Below are positions 1-8,019 of a DNA stretch of 43,583 bases, one piece after another; the first letter of the stretch is position 1; each line of letters opens with the position of its first letter. The notes beneath the pieces were generated by a model that saw only the letters and a program-made list of their open reading frames with translations, was not told the origin of the DNA and searched no databases. The position numbers and the translations under genes were made by a program. This DNA is from Parabacteroides sp. PF5-9 (lineage in GTDB: Bacteria; Bacteroidota; Bacteroidia; Bacteroidales; Tannerellaceae). Location: NCBI RefSeq assembly GCF_029893105.1, contig NZ_JARXWG010000031.1, positions 1 to 43,583 on the forward strand, in the 5' to 3' direction.

Positions 1-90
1 GGGCTTTTTTTGTTGATAACTACCTAGTTATCCATAACAGAAAGAAATATATACTTTCGTAAAAAACGACAAACTTCTTCCGAACATGAC
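1..90. other. Non-coding left edge with a small hairpin
   Basis: No coding potential seen. The first bases (GGGC followed by seven T) look like the tail of a rho-independent terminator whose stem lies outside the window. A short hairpin follows at 15-32 (GATAACT, loop ACCT, AGTTATC). Together with the repeat at 91-228 this accounts for most of the gene-free stretch before position 290. Confidence 0.4.
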
Positions 91-228
91 TGGGTGAAAC
101 CCGGGGTAGGTCATCAAACGCATTCGCATCAACCCTGATAAGGGTTGAACCCTCTTTGGGGTTCTATAGTAATGATTACCTGCCCCGGGTTTCACCCGGG
201 GGTATGCATCTTTTATCCCTCGCGGGGT
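91..228. repeat. REP-like intergenic palindromic element, copy A
   Basis: The element is bounded by a perfect 15-bp inverted repeat: GGGTGAAACCCGGGG at 92-106 pairs with CCCCGGGTTTCACCC at 183-197. The right arm is itself a hairpin (183-189 with 195-201, loop TTTCA). Between the arms lie a hairpin at 131-146 (AACCCT GATA AGGGTT) and another at 147-164. A further hairpin (ATCCCT/GGGGT) sits at 215-228. The module order matches the element at 5019-5239, so the two belong to one family. Such GC-rich palindromes are typical of REP sequences mobilised by IS200-like REP-associated transposases, but no transposase is present here. Confidence 0.75.
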
Positions 229-289
229 AACTGCTTACCACTTAAAGATAAGATGTACTTTTTGGACACCCTCTTTTGAATATATGCAA

Positions 290-925
290 TTAATAATCAT
301 CGATATTAGTTACAGCCAAAACAAATTCGCCACCTCTTCTTACCATTTTAGGGACGACTCCGTTTATCGTTTTGATATTCACATCGACGACTACATGCTG
401 CTGTTGACCACGCTGTATCGATTCGATCACTTCCGGTTGATCCAGGCTTATTCTTGCCCGATACTCAGAGTTGGATGAGGTGGTAGTCGTTCTCTGTGAA
501 CTATTGTTCCGGTATTGTGTTGACGAACGATCCTCATTCATATTATCTAAGCTTGTCCGATATTCAGAAGTTGTCGAACGTTGTGTATTCGCATTGCTCC
601 GACTTTGCGGTGCACTTTCCACACTATTGATACTTGTCCGGTATTGTGAAGAAGCATTTTGAGCATTACTCTGATTTCCGGTAGTCGATGACGTACTTTC
701 CCGGTATCGCGAATAGCCGTTTGCTGCCGCTTCTGTTTCCTGGGGAGTCGTCCGGCTGGGTACTGAAACCACTGCCTCTTCATTTTTTTGTGGCAATCTT
801 CTGTTTACCGATTGAGGTTCTGCAGCATTTGCCTGAGGAACAACATTGTAATTCTGAATCACTAAACACACCAACGCAACTGCAATGATTGTTAAAACGC
901 TTTTTGTATAAAGATCTGTTTTCAT
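290..925 (-). CDS. Low-complexity membrane-anchored or secreted protein, unknown function
   Basis: A 211-residue protein I do not recognise by function. Residues 9-25 form one hydrophobic segment (signal anchor or uncleaved signal peptide; a possible AxA cleavage site lies near residue 34). Residues 35-165 are rich in Ser, Thr, Asn, Gln and Arg and contain five spaced copies of an S-x-Y-R motif (SRYRES, SQYRTS, SEYRTS, TQYRNN, SEYRAR), which suggests a disordered, repeat-grown linker. The last 45 residues are ordered-looking and hydrophobic (VVVDVNIKTINGVVP, then an RRGGEFVLAV stretch) and are probably the conserved part. The start codon lies 65 bp after the LacI-type gene stop with no TAnnTTTG box in the gap, so it may be the last gene of that operon. 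Confidence 0.75.
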   Translation of the reverse strand: MKTDLYTKSVLTIIAVALVCLVIQNYNVVPQANAAEPQSVNRRLPQKNEEAVVSVPSRTTPQETEAAANGYSRYRESTSSTTGNQSNAQNASSQYRTSINSVESAPQSRSNANTQRSTTSEYRTSLDNMNEDRSSTQYRNNSSQRTTTTSSNSEYRARISLDQPEVIESIQRGQQQHVVVDVNIKTINGVVPKMVRRGGEFVLAVTNIDDY

Positions 926-990
926 AATAAAAAATATTTAGTATAAAATTTATAGAGATAATCGTAGATTAAGTAGGAGATAGTCTCCCT

Positions 991-2055
991 TTAGATATAG
1001 TTGTTATAATATTGAATATTTTCTTTGACCAAGATATCAATCGGCATATAATTGATCGGTGGAGGTAATTTTTCCAGTACGAGATAACGGAAGAGTGCCT
1101 TGATGCAATTGACCCCTTGTACCTCCGGTCGTTGAGCGATCAGATGGGTGATATGCCCACTGTTGAGGTAATATACATTTTCATCGATCACGTCATAACC
1201 GATCAGCTTGAATTGTTTCTCAGGCTGTCTTTCGGAAAAATAGTTCCCCAAGAGATGTGCGCGGGAGTTGAATATGATCCCGGCATTAATCTGCGGATGT
1301 GTTTCAAAGAATTGATCCAATAGGATTGTATTGTTTTCCTGATCATCGGCGTGAATCGCTATCGGGTGAATTTTACCTTTATAATGATTCTCCAACAGAT
1401 AATCACGGAATCCTTTCTCTCTTTTTTGCACCTGTGTCGAATAGAGATCACCTTTACGGATAAAACGGAAGATCACGATATCGTCATCTTCCTCTATTTG
1501 TCCCAATAATAATCTGCCAGCGATATATCCCGAATCATGCGAGTGCGTGCCGTAATACGAGATACATTTGGTCTGGTCGATATAGGCGTCGACCAAGACA
1601 TACGGTACCGCTTGTTCGTCAAGAAGATGAGCCAGATGAAGGGCGCTGTCCATAAATAATGTAGCAATGACGACTCCCTGGCAGTCTTCGGCTTGAGCAA
1701 CCTGGTCTACCAATTCATCAAAACTGCTTTTATCGTATTGGTCAAAAAAGAGATTATGTACAAATACATTATAACTCAACAACTCCTGTTCTGCTTTTTT
1801 TACCCCCAAACAAAAAGTTTCCCAATATTCTCCTTGATTGAAAGAAGGGATAAGGGTGTAAAAATGGTACTCTTTTTTCAGTGCAAGCGAACGGGCAATT
1901 AAATTGGGTTGATAATTAATCTCTTCTAATACCTTTTCTACTTTTTTACGTGCCTCTTCAGATACTTTTCCGCGATTATGCAGGATACGGTCAACAGTCC
2001 CTGTCGAGACCCCGGCCATCTCTGCAATATCTTTTATTCGGTAATTCCGGCTCAT
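991..2055 (-). CDS. LacI-family transcriptional regulator
   Basis: The 354-residue protein has a classical LacI helix-turn-helix at residues 4-50 (IKDIAEMAGVSTGTVDRILH, then a hinge helix near NLIARSLA) followed by a periplasmic-binding-protein-like sensor domain (about 65-345). LacI proteins bind palindromic operators as dimers and release them when the sensor domain binds a small ligand, often a sugar. The ligand cannot be read from the sequence. The ATG overlaps the stop of the upstream membrane-protein gene by 4 bp, so the two are co-transcribed and translationally coupled. No sugar-catabolic gene adjoins it, so the target genes are probably elsewhere. Confidence 0.92.
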   Translation of the reverse strand: MSRNYRIKDIAEMAGVSTGTVDRILHNRGKVSEEARKKVEKVLEEINYQPNLIARSLALKKEYHFYTLIPSFNQGEYWETFCLGVKKAEQELLSYNVFVHNLFFDQYDKSSFDELVDQVAQAEDCQGVVIATLFMDSALHLAHLLDEQAVPYVLVDAYIDQTKCISYYGTHSHDSGYIAGRLLLGQIEEDDDIVIFRFIRKGDLYSTQVQKREKGFRDYLLENHYKGKIHPIAIHADDQENNTILLDQFFETHPQINAGIIFNSRAHLLGNYFSERQPEKQFKLIGYDVIDENVYYLNSGHITHLIAQRPEVQGVNCIKALFRYLVLEKLPPPINYMPIDILVKENIQYYNNYI

Positions 2056-2684
2056 AACTCTTCAATAACAGTTGGCGGTACATTTAATCTACGGAACGTT
2101 TCTGCATACATCATATAAATCAGTGGTATCGCTATAAAAACACCGACAATAAGCAATATATAGCCAAGTAAACATATGCCACACATGACTAATGAAAGGG
2201 TGAATAGAGGTAATACCTGCCCTCGTGTGATTTCCCAACTTTTCTTCAATGACTCTATGGCACCAGCATCTTCTTCGATAATGAAGGCCGGGAAAAACAT
2301 TAGCCGATAGTAAAGATAAAATCCGGGAATAATCAGAAAAACAAATCCGATGCTAACAATAACACAAGCGATCAGGCTTGCTGCAAAAAAAGGTACAATT
2401 TTATGTGCCTGTTGGCTATAGGCCGAAAATTGCGGTTCCATTCCATCAAGTGCCTGAAAAATATTTTTGATATATCCCAGGATGAATGCAAAGGAAAATG
2501 CCATAGATGCAATAACATAAATGAACATACCGACTATAGAGTCTCGTAAAGCAATGGAAGTGAATCCCAGTAAAGTACCTAAAATTAAAAAGCCAATCCA
2601 CAGCCCAATCAGAATACCTAATTGGGATTTTGTGCATTCCCATGATTTTTTGAGTACTTCTGAGATCACAAACTTTGTTTCCAT
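2052..2684 (-). CDS. Polytopic inner-membrane protein with two LKKSWE repeats
   Basis: I chose the ATG at 2684 (210 aa) over the upstream ATG at 2756 because a good promoter (-7 box 2711-2718) lies between them, so the longer form would start upstream of its own promoter, and its extra 24 residues are not protein-like. The protein has about six hydrophobic segments and an internal duplication: LKKSWECTKSQ near residue 9 and LKKSWEITRGQ near residue 143, each followed by membrane helices. This resembles the broad DUF975/glycerophosphodiester-phosphodiesterase membrane-domain type. Function unknown. It overlaps the LacI-type gene by 4 bp. Confidence 0.8.
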   Translation of the reverse strand: METKFVISEVLKKSWECTKSQLGILIGLWIGFLILGTLLGFTSIALRDSIVGMFIYVIASMAFSFAFILGYIKNIFQALDGMEPQFSAYSQQAHKIVPFFAASLIACVIVSIGFVFLIIPGFYLYYRLMFFPAFIIEEDAGAIESLKKSWEITRGQVLPLFTLSLVMCGICLLGYILLIVGVFIAIPLIYMMYAETFRRLNVPPTVIEEL

Positions 2685-2710
2685 ATAATGCGCTTTTATT
2701 TGTCTGCATG

Positions 2711-2740
2711 CAAACTTAGTACTTTTCTTGGTAAAAACAA
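2711..2740 (-). promoter_or_regulatory. Promoter of the membrane protein-LacI operon
   Basis: Read on the minus strand: TTG at 2740-2738, 19 bases, then TAAGTTTG at 2718-2711, which fits the Bacteroidetes -33/-7 pattern. It places the transcript start about 20 bases before the ATG at 2684. It lies back to back with the TauE promoter. Confidence 0.6.
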
Positions 2741-2807
2741 TACGATATTCCCACATTCAAAATCAAGGAAAACGTTATAACCGATGTGGATAAGTCGTTT
2801 TTTTAAT

Positions 2808-2834
2808 TTTGAAAGAGTAAAAAAAGTACCTTTG
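2808..2834 (+). promoter_or_regulatory. Promoter of the TauE/SafE gene
   Basis: A perfect -7 box TACCTTTG at 2827-2834 lies 34 bases before the ATG. The nearest TTTG (2808-2811) is only 15 bases upstream of it, shorter than the usual 19-21, so the -33 assignment is weak. Confidence 0.5.
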
Positions 2835-2868
2835 CGGCGGTTTTAAAACGAAACAGAATTAGAAGAGG

Positions 2869-3624
2869 ATGCCGGAGTTATCTTATTGGATGAATACACC
2901 ATACGACTGGATACTGCTTTTCGTATGTGCTTTGTTGATCGGTATGTCGAAAACCGGCATACAGGGAATTACGTTGCTTACCATCCCATTGATGGCGATT
3001 AATTTTGGCGCCAAACCATCTACAGGATTAATCCTGCCGATGTTATGTTTTTCAGACCTGATTGCAGTGATTTATTATCGTCGGAATGCGGAATGGAACT
3101 ATATCTGGAAGCTTTTGCCTGCCGCTATTGCCGGTTTTTTTCTGGCCATAGCTGTTGACAAATTGATACCGGCTGATGAATTCCGACGTTTGATGGCTGT
3201 TTGTATTTTTATTGGTTTAGGGGTGATGTTGTGGATGGAGTGGAAAAAGACGGAAAGTAAACTCCTCTCGACTTGGTGGTATGCACCGCTATTTGGATTG
3301 ATGGGTGGTTTTACAACGATGATAGGCAATGCTGCAGGGCCAATTCTGGCTGTCTATCTGTTGTCCATGCGTTTGCCTAAATATAGTTTTGTCGGAACGA
3401 GTGCCTGGTTCTTTCTATTGGTCAATTACTTGAAACTCCCTTTGCAGATATTTGTTTGGGAAAATATTTCCACAACAACTTTATTTTTGAATACTATTTC
3501 TATTCCTTTTATGATTATTGGTGCGATAATAGGAATCTATTTTGTCAAAAAAGTGCCCGAAAAGATTTATCGCAATTTCATTATTATAGTCACTATACTT
3601 TCTACCGTAATGTTATTTGTCTGA
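2869..3624 (+). CDS. TauE/SafE (DUF81) family sulfite/anion exporter-like permease
   Basis: The 251-residue, highly hydrophobic protein has about eight membrane segments in two similar halves, as in the TauE/SafE family. The first half carries GMSKTGIQG near residues 25-33 and the second half GGFTTMIGNAAGP near residues 146-158, which are the paired Gly-rich family signatures. Members move sulfite, sulfoacetate or other small organosulfur anions across the inner membrane; the substrate here cannot be told. It is a single-gene unit divergent from the membrane protein-LacI operon. The start is supported by a -7 box at 2827-2834. No plus-strand terminator follows it. Confidence 0.9.
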   Translation: MPELSYWMNTPYDWILLFVCALLIGMSKTGIQGITLLTIPLMAINFGAKPSTGLILPMLCFSDLIAVIYYRRNAEWNYIWKLLPAAIAGFFLAIAVDKLIPADEFRRLMAVCIFIGLGVMLWMEWKKTESKLLSTWWYAPLFGLMGGFTTMIGNAAGPILAVYLLSMRLPKYSFVGTSAWFFLLVNYLKLPLQIFVWENISTTTLFLNTISIPFMIIGAIIGIYFVKKVPEKIYRNFIIIVTILSTVMLFV

Positions 3625-3950
3625 AAACAAGTTTGCCCTTCCCCCCCAAAAAAAAACGTTCAGACCTTCACAGGCCCGAACGTCATAATCCACAATTTCA
3701 GTTATGAATAGGTCTTATTCCCTATTTAACTAATGCAAAGTAAGTCATCTTAGCAGAATAAAACAATCCTTAAAACGTTTTTTTTATGTTCTGTTTTTCT
3801 CTTATTTGACAGAAAAAGAATAGCTATTTAGGTATTTTACAAAAAACGTCTAAATGTGTATTGTTATTCGATATTTTTAGATTTTATGTATGTTTTAAGA
3901 TGAAAATACCGCCAAATAAGGTCAAAGTGAATTGCCGGGTGTAGACCTGT
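3625..3950. other. Intergenic region between TauE and hydrolase genes
   Basis: Convergent intergenic stretch of 326 bp. Apart from the candidate small RNA and its terminator (3648-3766) it is AT-rich and I see no further gene, repeat or promoter in it. Confidence 0.5.
3648..3729 (-). ncRNA. Candidate small RNA with its own promoter and terminator
   Basis: On the minus strand a promoter-like pair (TTG at 3766-3764, 20 bases, TTACTTTG at 3743-3736, one mismatch to TAnnTTTG) would start a transcript near 3729. It first folds a hairpin (AATAGG 3726-3721 with CCTATT 3712-3707), then runs about 20 bases of linker, then a 12-bp stem (3683-3672 with 3667-3656, including two G-U pairs) closed by a GTGA tetraloop and followed by eight or more U (A run 3648-3655). 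That is a complete rho-independent terminator. No open reading frame fits inside. Alternatively the terminator could serve the hydrolase gene ending 267 bp upstream at 3951. Confidence 0.5.
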
Positions 3951-4829
3951 TTAATCGACGACTCCAATCTCTCTGAACCAATCTTCCGCCCTGTCAGGCC
4001 ATTCATTGACAAATGCGCCCGTATCACGCAATCCATATCCATGACCTCCTTTACTGTACAGATGCATCCAAGCCGGAATGTCAGCTTCTTTCAAGGCGTA
4101 ATAGTAGAACAGACTGCTGTTGATATATGATTTATCATCTTCCGCCTGTATAAGCATGGTGGGAGGGGTGGAAGCTGATACTTTGACTTCTGGGGCAAGT
4201 TGAAAATGTTCGCCATCCAGATAAGCGGGGTAAACTAAGAGGCAAAAATCAGGTCGGCAACTTATTTTGTCTTCCGCATCAATGGCAGGGTATGTACGTT
4301 CCGGACTATTACTTAACATCGCAGAGAGATGTGCACCGGCTGAAAAGCCCATCACGCCAATTCGTTGCGGGTCGATATTCAACTCTTCTGCATGTGACCG
4401 TATATATCCTAAAGCTCTCTGTGCATCTTGTAATGGTGCTTCGTGTTTTTCTAAACCTTCCCGCCGGGGCACACGGTATTTTAATAAGACCGCAGTGATG
4501 CCTAGGCTATTCAGCCATTCACACACCTCGTCGCCTTCCAGATCGTAGGCTAATATATTATAACCTCCTCCCGGGCAGACCAACATGGCCGCTCCACTGG
4601 CCAATTCATCGGAAGCCGGATAGATGGTAATTGTCGGTTCGCCGACATTTGTAATACGGAGTACTGTTTGTCCACCGGTTTTACCTCCGTCTGTATCAGC
4701 CTTTTCTATTAACGGAGTTTGTTCGTTCGGTGCACCATTCGGAAATAAGAGAATTGGTGCGTTTTGAGACTTTAGCTGATTAGCCGAATATATGCCCATA
4801 AGTACAATGATTAATAATTTGATTTTCAT
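3951..4829 (-). CDS. Secreted alpha/beta hydrolase, carbohydrate-esterase-like
   Basis: The 292-residue protein starts with a signal peptide (KIKLLIIVLMGIYSANQ, cleavage probably just after SANQLKSQ) and continues as an alpha/beta hydrolase. Visible catalytic features are the oxyanion-hole CPGGGY at 85-90, nucleophile S163 in GFSAG, an acid at D231 or D232 (QAEDDKSY) and H263 in GGHGYG. The layout matches small Bacteroidetes esterases often labelled xylan or acetyl esterase (BD-FAE type), which remove acetyl or feruloyl groups from plant polysaccharides in the periplasm. No polysaccharide-utilisation genes adjoin it, so the substrate is unknown. It stands alone, with no clear TAnnTTTG box upstream. 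Confidence 0.87.
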   Translation of the reverse strand: MKIKLLIIVLMGIYSANQLKSQNAPILLFPNGAPNEQTPLIEKADTDGGKTGGQTVLRITNVGEPTITIYPASDELASGAAMLVCPGGGYNILAYDLEGDEVCEWLNSLGITAVLLKYRVPRREGLEKHEAPLQDAQRALGYIRSHAEELNIDPQRIGVMGFSAGAHLSAMLSNSPERTYPAIDAEDKISCRPDFCLLVYPAYLDGEHFQLAPEVKVSASTPPTMLIQAEDDKSYINSSLFYYYALKEADIPAWMHLYSKGGHGYGLRDTGAFVNEWPDRAEDWFREIGVVD

Positions 4830-5018
4830 AAAGTAAAAGATGTTTGAAGTTGAGTGATTCTGTATCGGTTTATTGGCTACGAATGTAGCTATTTACTCGA
4901 GTTGTTGCAATTTTTTTTGAATTTAATCGAAAAATCTTTTATTTGACTTCATGTGGGTTGATATTGAAGCTGATTGATCCATATTTGAATGGAAGAAAAG
5001 GTGAAGATAGTGAAGGCG

Positions 5019-5239
5019 AACGCCACAGGCGTTAAATGTGCATAACCCCGGGTGAAGAGGAGCGTAGCGGATCGACCCGGGGGTGAATAGATACTACTCT
5101 CCAATCAACGCCGATAGGTGTTGAACCGCAGATGATTGAACACCTTCGGCGTTCGTTTGTTACACTCATTATATACCCCGGGTCGATCCGCTACGCTCCT
5201 CTTCACCCGGGGTTATGCACATTAAATCCCTGCGGGATT
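5019..5239. repeat. REP-like intergenic palindromic element, copy B, with 48-bp perfect inverted repeat
   Basis: Two 48-base arms, 5035-5082 and 5176-5223, are perfect reverse complements separated by 93 bases. Each arm is framed by CCCCGGGT and ACCCGGGG and ends in an ATGCA-containing tip. Flanking hairpins lie at 5019-5033 (AACGCC/GGCGTT) and 5225-5239 (AATCCC/GGGATT). The loop contains ATCAAC..GATA..GTTGAACC at 5104-5127, matching 128-151 of copy A. Relative to copy A the arm interior is different and longer, while the frame is kept. Confidence 0.8.
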
Positions 5240-5907
5240 TGGCCTTTGGAAAACCTTCAATTCTTACACTTTTTGAATCACGCTTTTACTCATATTTTAA
5301 ATAAATCTGTAGGTAAATCGATAAATTTACACCCTGTTGTTAATGTTATTTTGTTCTAAAAACAGGCTGGTCTGTGACTTAATTCTCTAAAATTTTATTT
5401 TTTGCTAACTCGCTATTTGCCCATTTTGAGTCAAATAGAAGGCTTTTTTTACTATTTTTGGCAAAAAACGAACTGTTTTTGATTGTTTTTTTCGGTTGTC
5501 CCGGATATTGATTGGGATGACAGCCGTAAATGATGCAGATGACCTTGGAGAGTCATCTATATCATTTTAAAAATCATTTAGATAAATTTAGAAAGGGATT
5601 AGGAACAGTTGAAAAGACGGACTTAAAATCGGTTGTTTTTTTACAGAACACCTCTTTTTTAAGACAGAAAATAATAGGGTATAGAGAATGATAATCAATG
5701 CTTGTTGTAAAAATAAACTGCAAATGCAGACGTTATTTGCGGATGGTTTCGTGATGTATGTCAAATAGACGAATCTCGAAGGGGGTAAACTGACAAAGTG
5801 CTAAAACTGACAGATTGTAACCTGGTCCATTTTGGCCGACCTCAAACAGAGTTGTCTATTGACAAGGGATTTTAGTTTACTCACTCTGTTTATTCAAAGA
5901 TTAATCT

Positions 5908-5915
5908 TATATTTG
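5908..5915 (+). promoter_or_regulatory. Promoter -7 box for the dehydrogenase-recA-glycan gene run
   Basis: TATATTTG at 5908-5915 matches TAnnTTTG and lies 58 bases before the ATG at 5974. No clear TTTG is found at the expected -33 distance, so the call rests on the -7 box and position. Confidence 0.45.
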
Positions 5916-5973
5916 TTGCTTATTTATTAGACGTAATAAAAAGGATACTAACAAGATTAAATCGATTGAGTAA

Positions 5974-7167
5974 ATGGGAAAAGTATTGGTTATCGGTGCT
6001 GGAGGTGTAAGTACCGTTGCTGTGAAAAAAATGGCGATGAATGCGGATGTATTTACCGATATAATGATCGCCACCCGAACAAAAGAAAAAGCAGATAAAA
6101 TTGCTGAGGATATAAAAGCGGTCAACGTTCAAACCAGACAAGTCAATGCGGATCATGTCGCCGAATTGGTTGCTCTTTTTAATGAATTCAAACCGGATCT
6201 GGTGGTTAATTTAGCGTTGCCTTACCAGGATTTGTCTATCATGGACGCTTGTCTGGCTTATGGGGTCAGTTATCTGGATACGGCCAATTATGAGCCGCTC
6301 GACGAAGCGAAATATCAATATAGTTGGCAATGGGCTTATAAAGAACGTTTCGAACAAGCCGGATTAACAGCTATACTGGGTTGTGGATTCGATCCGGGAG
6401 TGACCGGGGTTTTTACGGCGTATGCCGATAAACATCATTTTGATGAAATCCAATATCTGGATATTGTCGATTGCAACGCCGGTGATCATCATAAGGCTTT
6501 TGCGACAAACTTTAATCCGGAAATAAATATTCGTGAGATTACTCAACGTGGAAAATATTATGAAAATGGCGAATGGAAAGAGACCGATCCGTTGTCGGTG
6601 CATCAGCCGTTGAATTATCCGCACGTTGGACCTAAAGAGTCTTACCTGATGTATCATGAAGAGTTGGAAAGTCTGGTGAAGAATTATCCGACCATCAAGC
6701 GTGCCCGTTTTTGGATGACATTTGGACAAGAGTATCTGACTCATTTACGTGTCATACAGAATATAGGCATGGATCGAATCGATCCGATTCTCTTTAATGG
6801 GGTAGAGATTGTCCCTATTCAGTTTCTGAAAGCTGTTTTACCTAATCCGGGCGATTTGGGTGAAAATTATACCGGTGAGACTTCGATCGGATGCCGGATA
6901 CGTGGATTGAAAGCGGGGAAAGAACAGACGTATTATGTGTATAATAATTGCAGTCATGAAGTCGCCTATAAAGAGACAGGCGCACAGGCTGTCAGTTATA
7001 CCACCGGAGTTCCGGCAATGATTGGAGCCAAACTGTTTATGAAAGGACTTTGGACAAAGCCGGGGGTCTGGAATGTGGAAGAATTTGATCCGGATCCGTT
7101 TATGAAAGAACTGAATGAACAAGGGTTGCCCTGGCATGAGTTGTTTAACGTAGATTTGGAACTATAA
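5974..7167 (+). CDS. Carboxynorspermidine/carboxyspermidine dehydrogenase
   Basis: The 397-residue enzyme belongs to the saccharopine-dehydrogenase-like family. An N-terminal Rossmann nucleotide site is visible (VLVIGAGGVSTVAVKK, glycines 8, 10 and 11), with LDTANYEPLDEAKYQY and GCGFDPGVTGVF typical of the Bacteroidetes CASDH group. These enzymes reductively condense aspartate semialdehyde with a diamine (putrescine or diaminopropane) using NADPH, the first step of the alternative spermidine/norspermidine pathway. The decarboxylase partner (NspC type) is not in the window. It is first in the plus-strand run; the next gene follows after 6 bp. Earlier names such as 'saccharopine dehydrogenase' describe the fold, not lysine metabolism. 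Confidence 0.92.
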   Translation: MGKVLVIGAGGVSTVAVKKMAMNADVFTDIMIATRTKEKADKIAEDIKAVNVQTRQVNADHVAELVALFNEFKPDLVVNLALPYQDLSIMDACLAYGVSYLDTANYEPLDEAKYQYSWQWAYKERFEQAGLTAILGCGFDPGVTGVFTAYADKHHFDEIQYLDIVDCNAGDHHKAFATNFNPEINIREITQRGKYYENGEWKETDPLSVHQPLNYPHVGPKESYLMYHEELESLVKNYPTIKRARFWMTFGQEYLTHLRVIQNIGMDRIDPILFNGVEIVPIQFLKAVLPNPGDLGENYTGETSIGCRIRGLKAGKEQTYYVYNNCSHEVAYKETGAQAVSYTTGVPAMIGAKLFMKGLWTKPGVWNVEEFDPDPFMKELNEQGLPWHELFNVDLEL

Positions 7168-7173
7168 ATAGGG

Positions 7174-8013
7174 ATGGGGTTATTACGCGAGGTGTATTAT
7201 GCACTACCTCCTTCGTTGCGTTTTGTGGCGAGAAGGGTCTATTATTTCCCTGTTGATCTGTACGAGGGAATTGCAGGAAAGCGAGGGGAGATGATACCTC
7301 CTCGGGGGATGATTTTTATCGGAGCCGGTGATTTCAGAACACAAGGGCTTCATATCCTGGATCTGTTGAAACGTTATGCCGGTTTAACACCCGGTAGCCG
7401 GGTATTGGATGTCGGGTGTGGCATCGGTCGCTTGGCTGTTGCGCTTACCGGATATCTGGATGATAAAGGATCATATGAGGGTTTTGATATTGTGCGAAAA
7501 GGGATCGATTGGTGTGAGAAAAAGATATCCTCCAACTATCCCCGGTTCAGATTCAAACATATCGACCTGAAAAACGATTTATATAACCTAAGTACGGAAG
7601 AGGAAGCAAAACATTTTGTTTTTCCTTATGCCGAAAATTCATTCGACTGTGTTGTACTGACTTCGGTTTTTACGCACATGATGCCTGAAGATGTCGATAA
7701 CTATTTGGGGCAGATCGCTTCTGTGATGAAAAAAGAAGGAAAATGTCTGGCTACTTTTTTTCTGATTAATCCGGAGATCAAAGAACGAATGGTTGCAGGG
7801 AATACACAATTTAATTTCAAACATACGTTTGAAGGATATAGCCTGATGGATAAAAAGGTGAAAGAGGCAAATATTGCTTTTGATGAGGAGTATTTACAGG
7901 CGCTGATCCGGAAAAACGGTATGCAAATCGATTCGGTACATTACGGACGATGGTCGTATAGTCCGGATGCATTGGATTTTCAGGATGTGATGATCATTTC
8001 TAAAAAAGAATAG
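7174..8013 (+). CDS. Class I SAM-dependent methyltransferase
   Basis: A 279-residue protein with the Rossmann methyltransferase core. Motif I is VLDVGCGIGR (residues 77-86), followed by an acidic end of strand two (YEGFDIV) and a motif IV/post region FPYAENSFDCVVLTSVFTHM, typical of the Methyltransf_11/25 group. The N-terminal 60 residues (RRVYYFPVDLYEGIAGKRG) are an extra basic region. The acceptor is unknown. It lies 6 bp from the genes on both sides, so it is co-transcribed with the polyamine dehydrogenase and bcp. A role in polyamine, lipid or glycan modification is possible but nothing in the sequence decides it. Confidence 0.9.
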   Translation: MGLLREVYYALPPSLRFVARRVYYFPVDLYEGIAGKRGEMIPPRGMIFIGAGDFRTQGLHILDLLKRYAGLTPGSRVLDVGCGIGRLAVALTGYLDDKGSYEGFDIVRKGIDWCEKKISSNYPRFRFKHIDLKNDLYNLSTEEEAKHFVFPYAENSFDCVVLTSVFTHMMPEDVDNYLGQIASVMKKEGKCLATFFLINPEIKERMVAGNTQFNFKHTFEGYSLMDKKVKEANIAFDEEYLQALIRKNGMQIDSVHYGRWSYSPDALDFQDVMIISKKE

Positions 8014-8019
8014 ATATAT

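Larger units (their letters stand above)
4830..5973. other. 1.1-kb non-coding region with repeat and hairpins
   Basis: No convincing gene on either strand. It holds the REP-like element at 5019-5239, a terminator-like hairpin (CTATTTG 5413-5419 with CAAATAG 5432-5438, then T run 5444-5450), a long imperfect hairpin at 5529-5567 (outer stem AAATGAT/ATCATTT, inner stem AGATGAC/GTCATCT), a hairpin at 5720-5740 (GCAAAT/ATTTGC), and a pair of long-range complementary segments at 5760-5770 and 5854-5863. These could belong to one or more structured RNAs, but no full promoter-terminator unit is clear. Confidence 0.5.

Noticed and set aside
2052-2756. Longer 234-aa form of the membrane protein
   Set aside because: A well-spaced promoter lies between the two ATG codons, and the extra N-terminal residues are not protein-like.
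3656-3683. Terminator of the TauE gene
   Set aside because: On the plus strand the stem is preceded by the A run and followed by CATAATCC, with no T run, so it works only for a minus-strand transcript.
5132-5359. 75-codon plus-strand open frame
   Set aside because: It starts inside the palindromic element at 5019-5239 and runs through its right arm; the frame is a by-product of the repeat.
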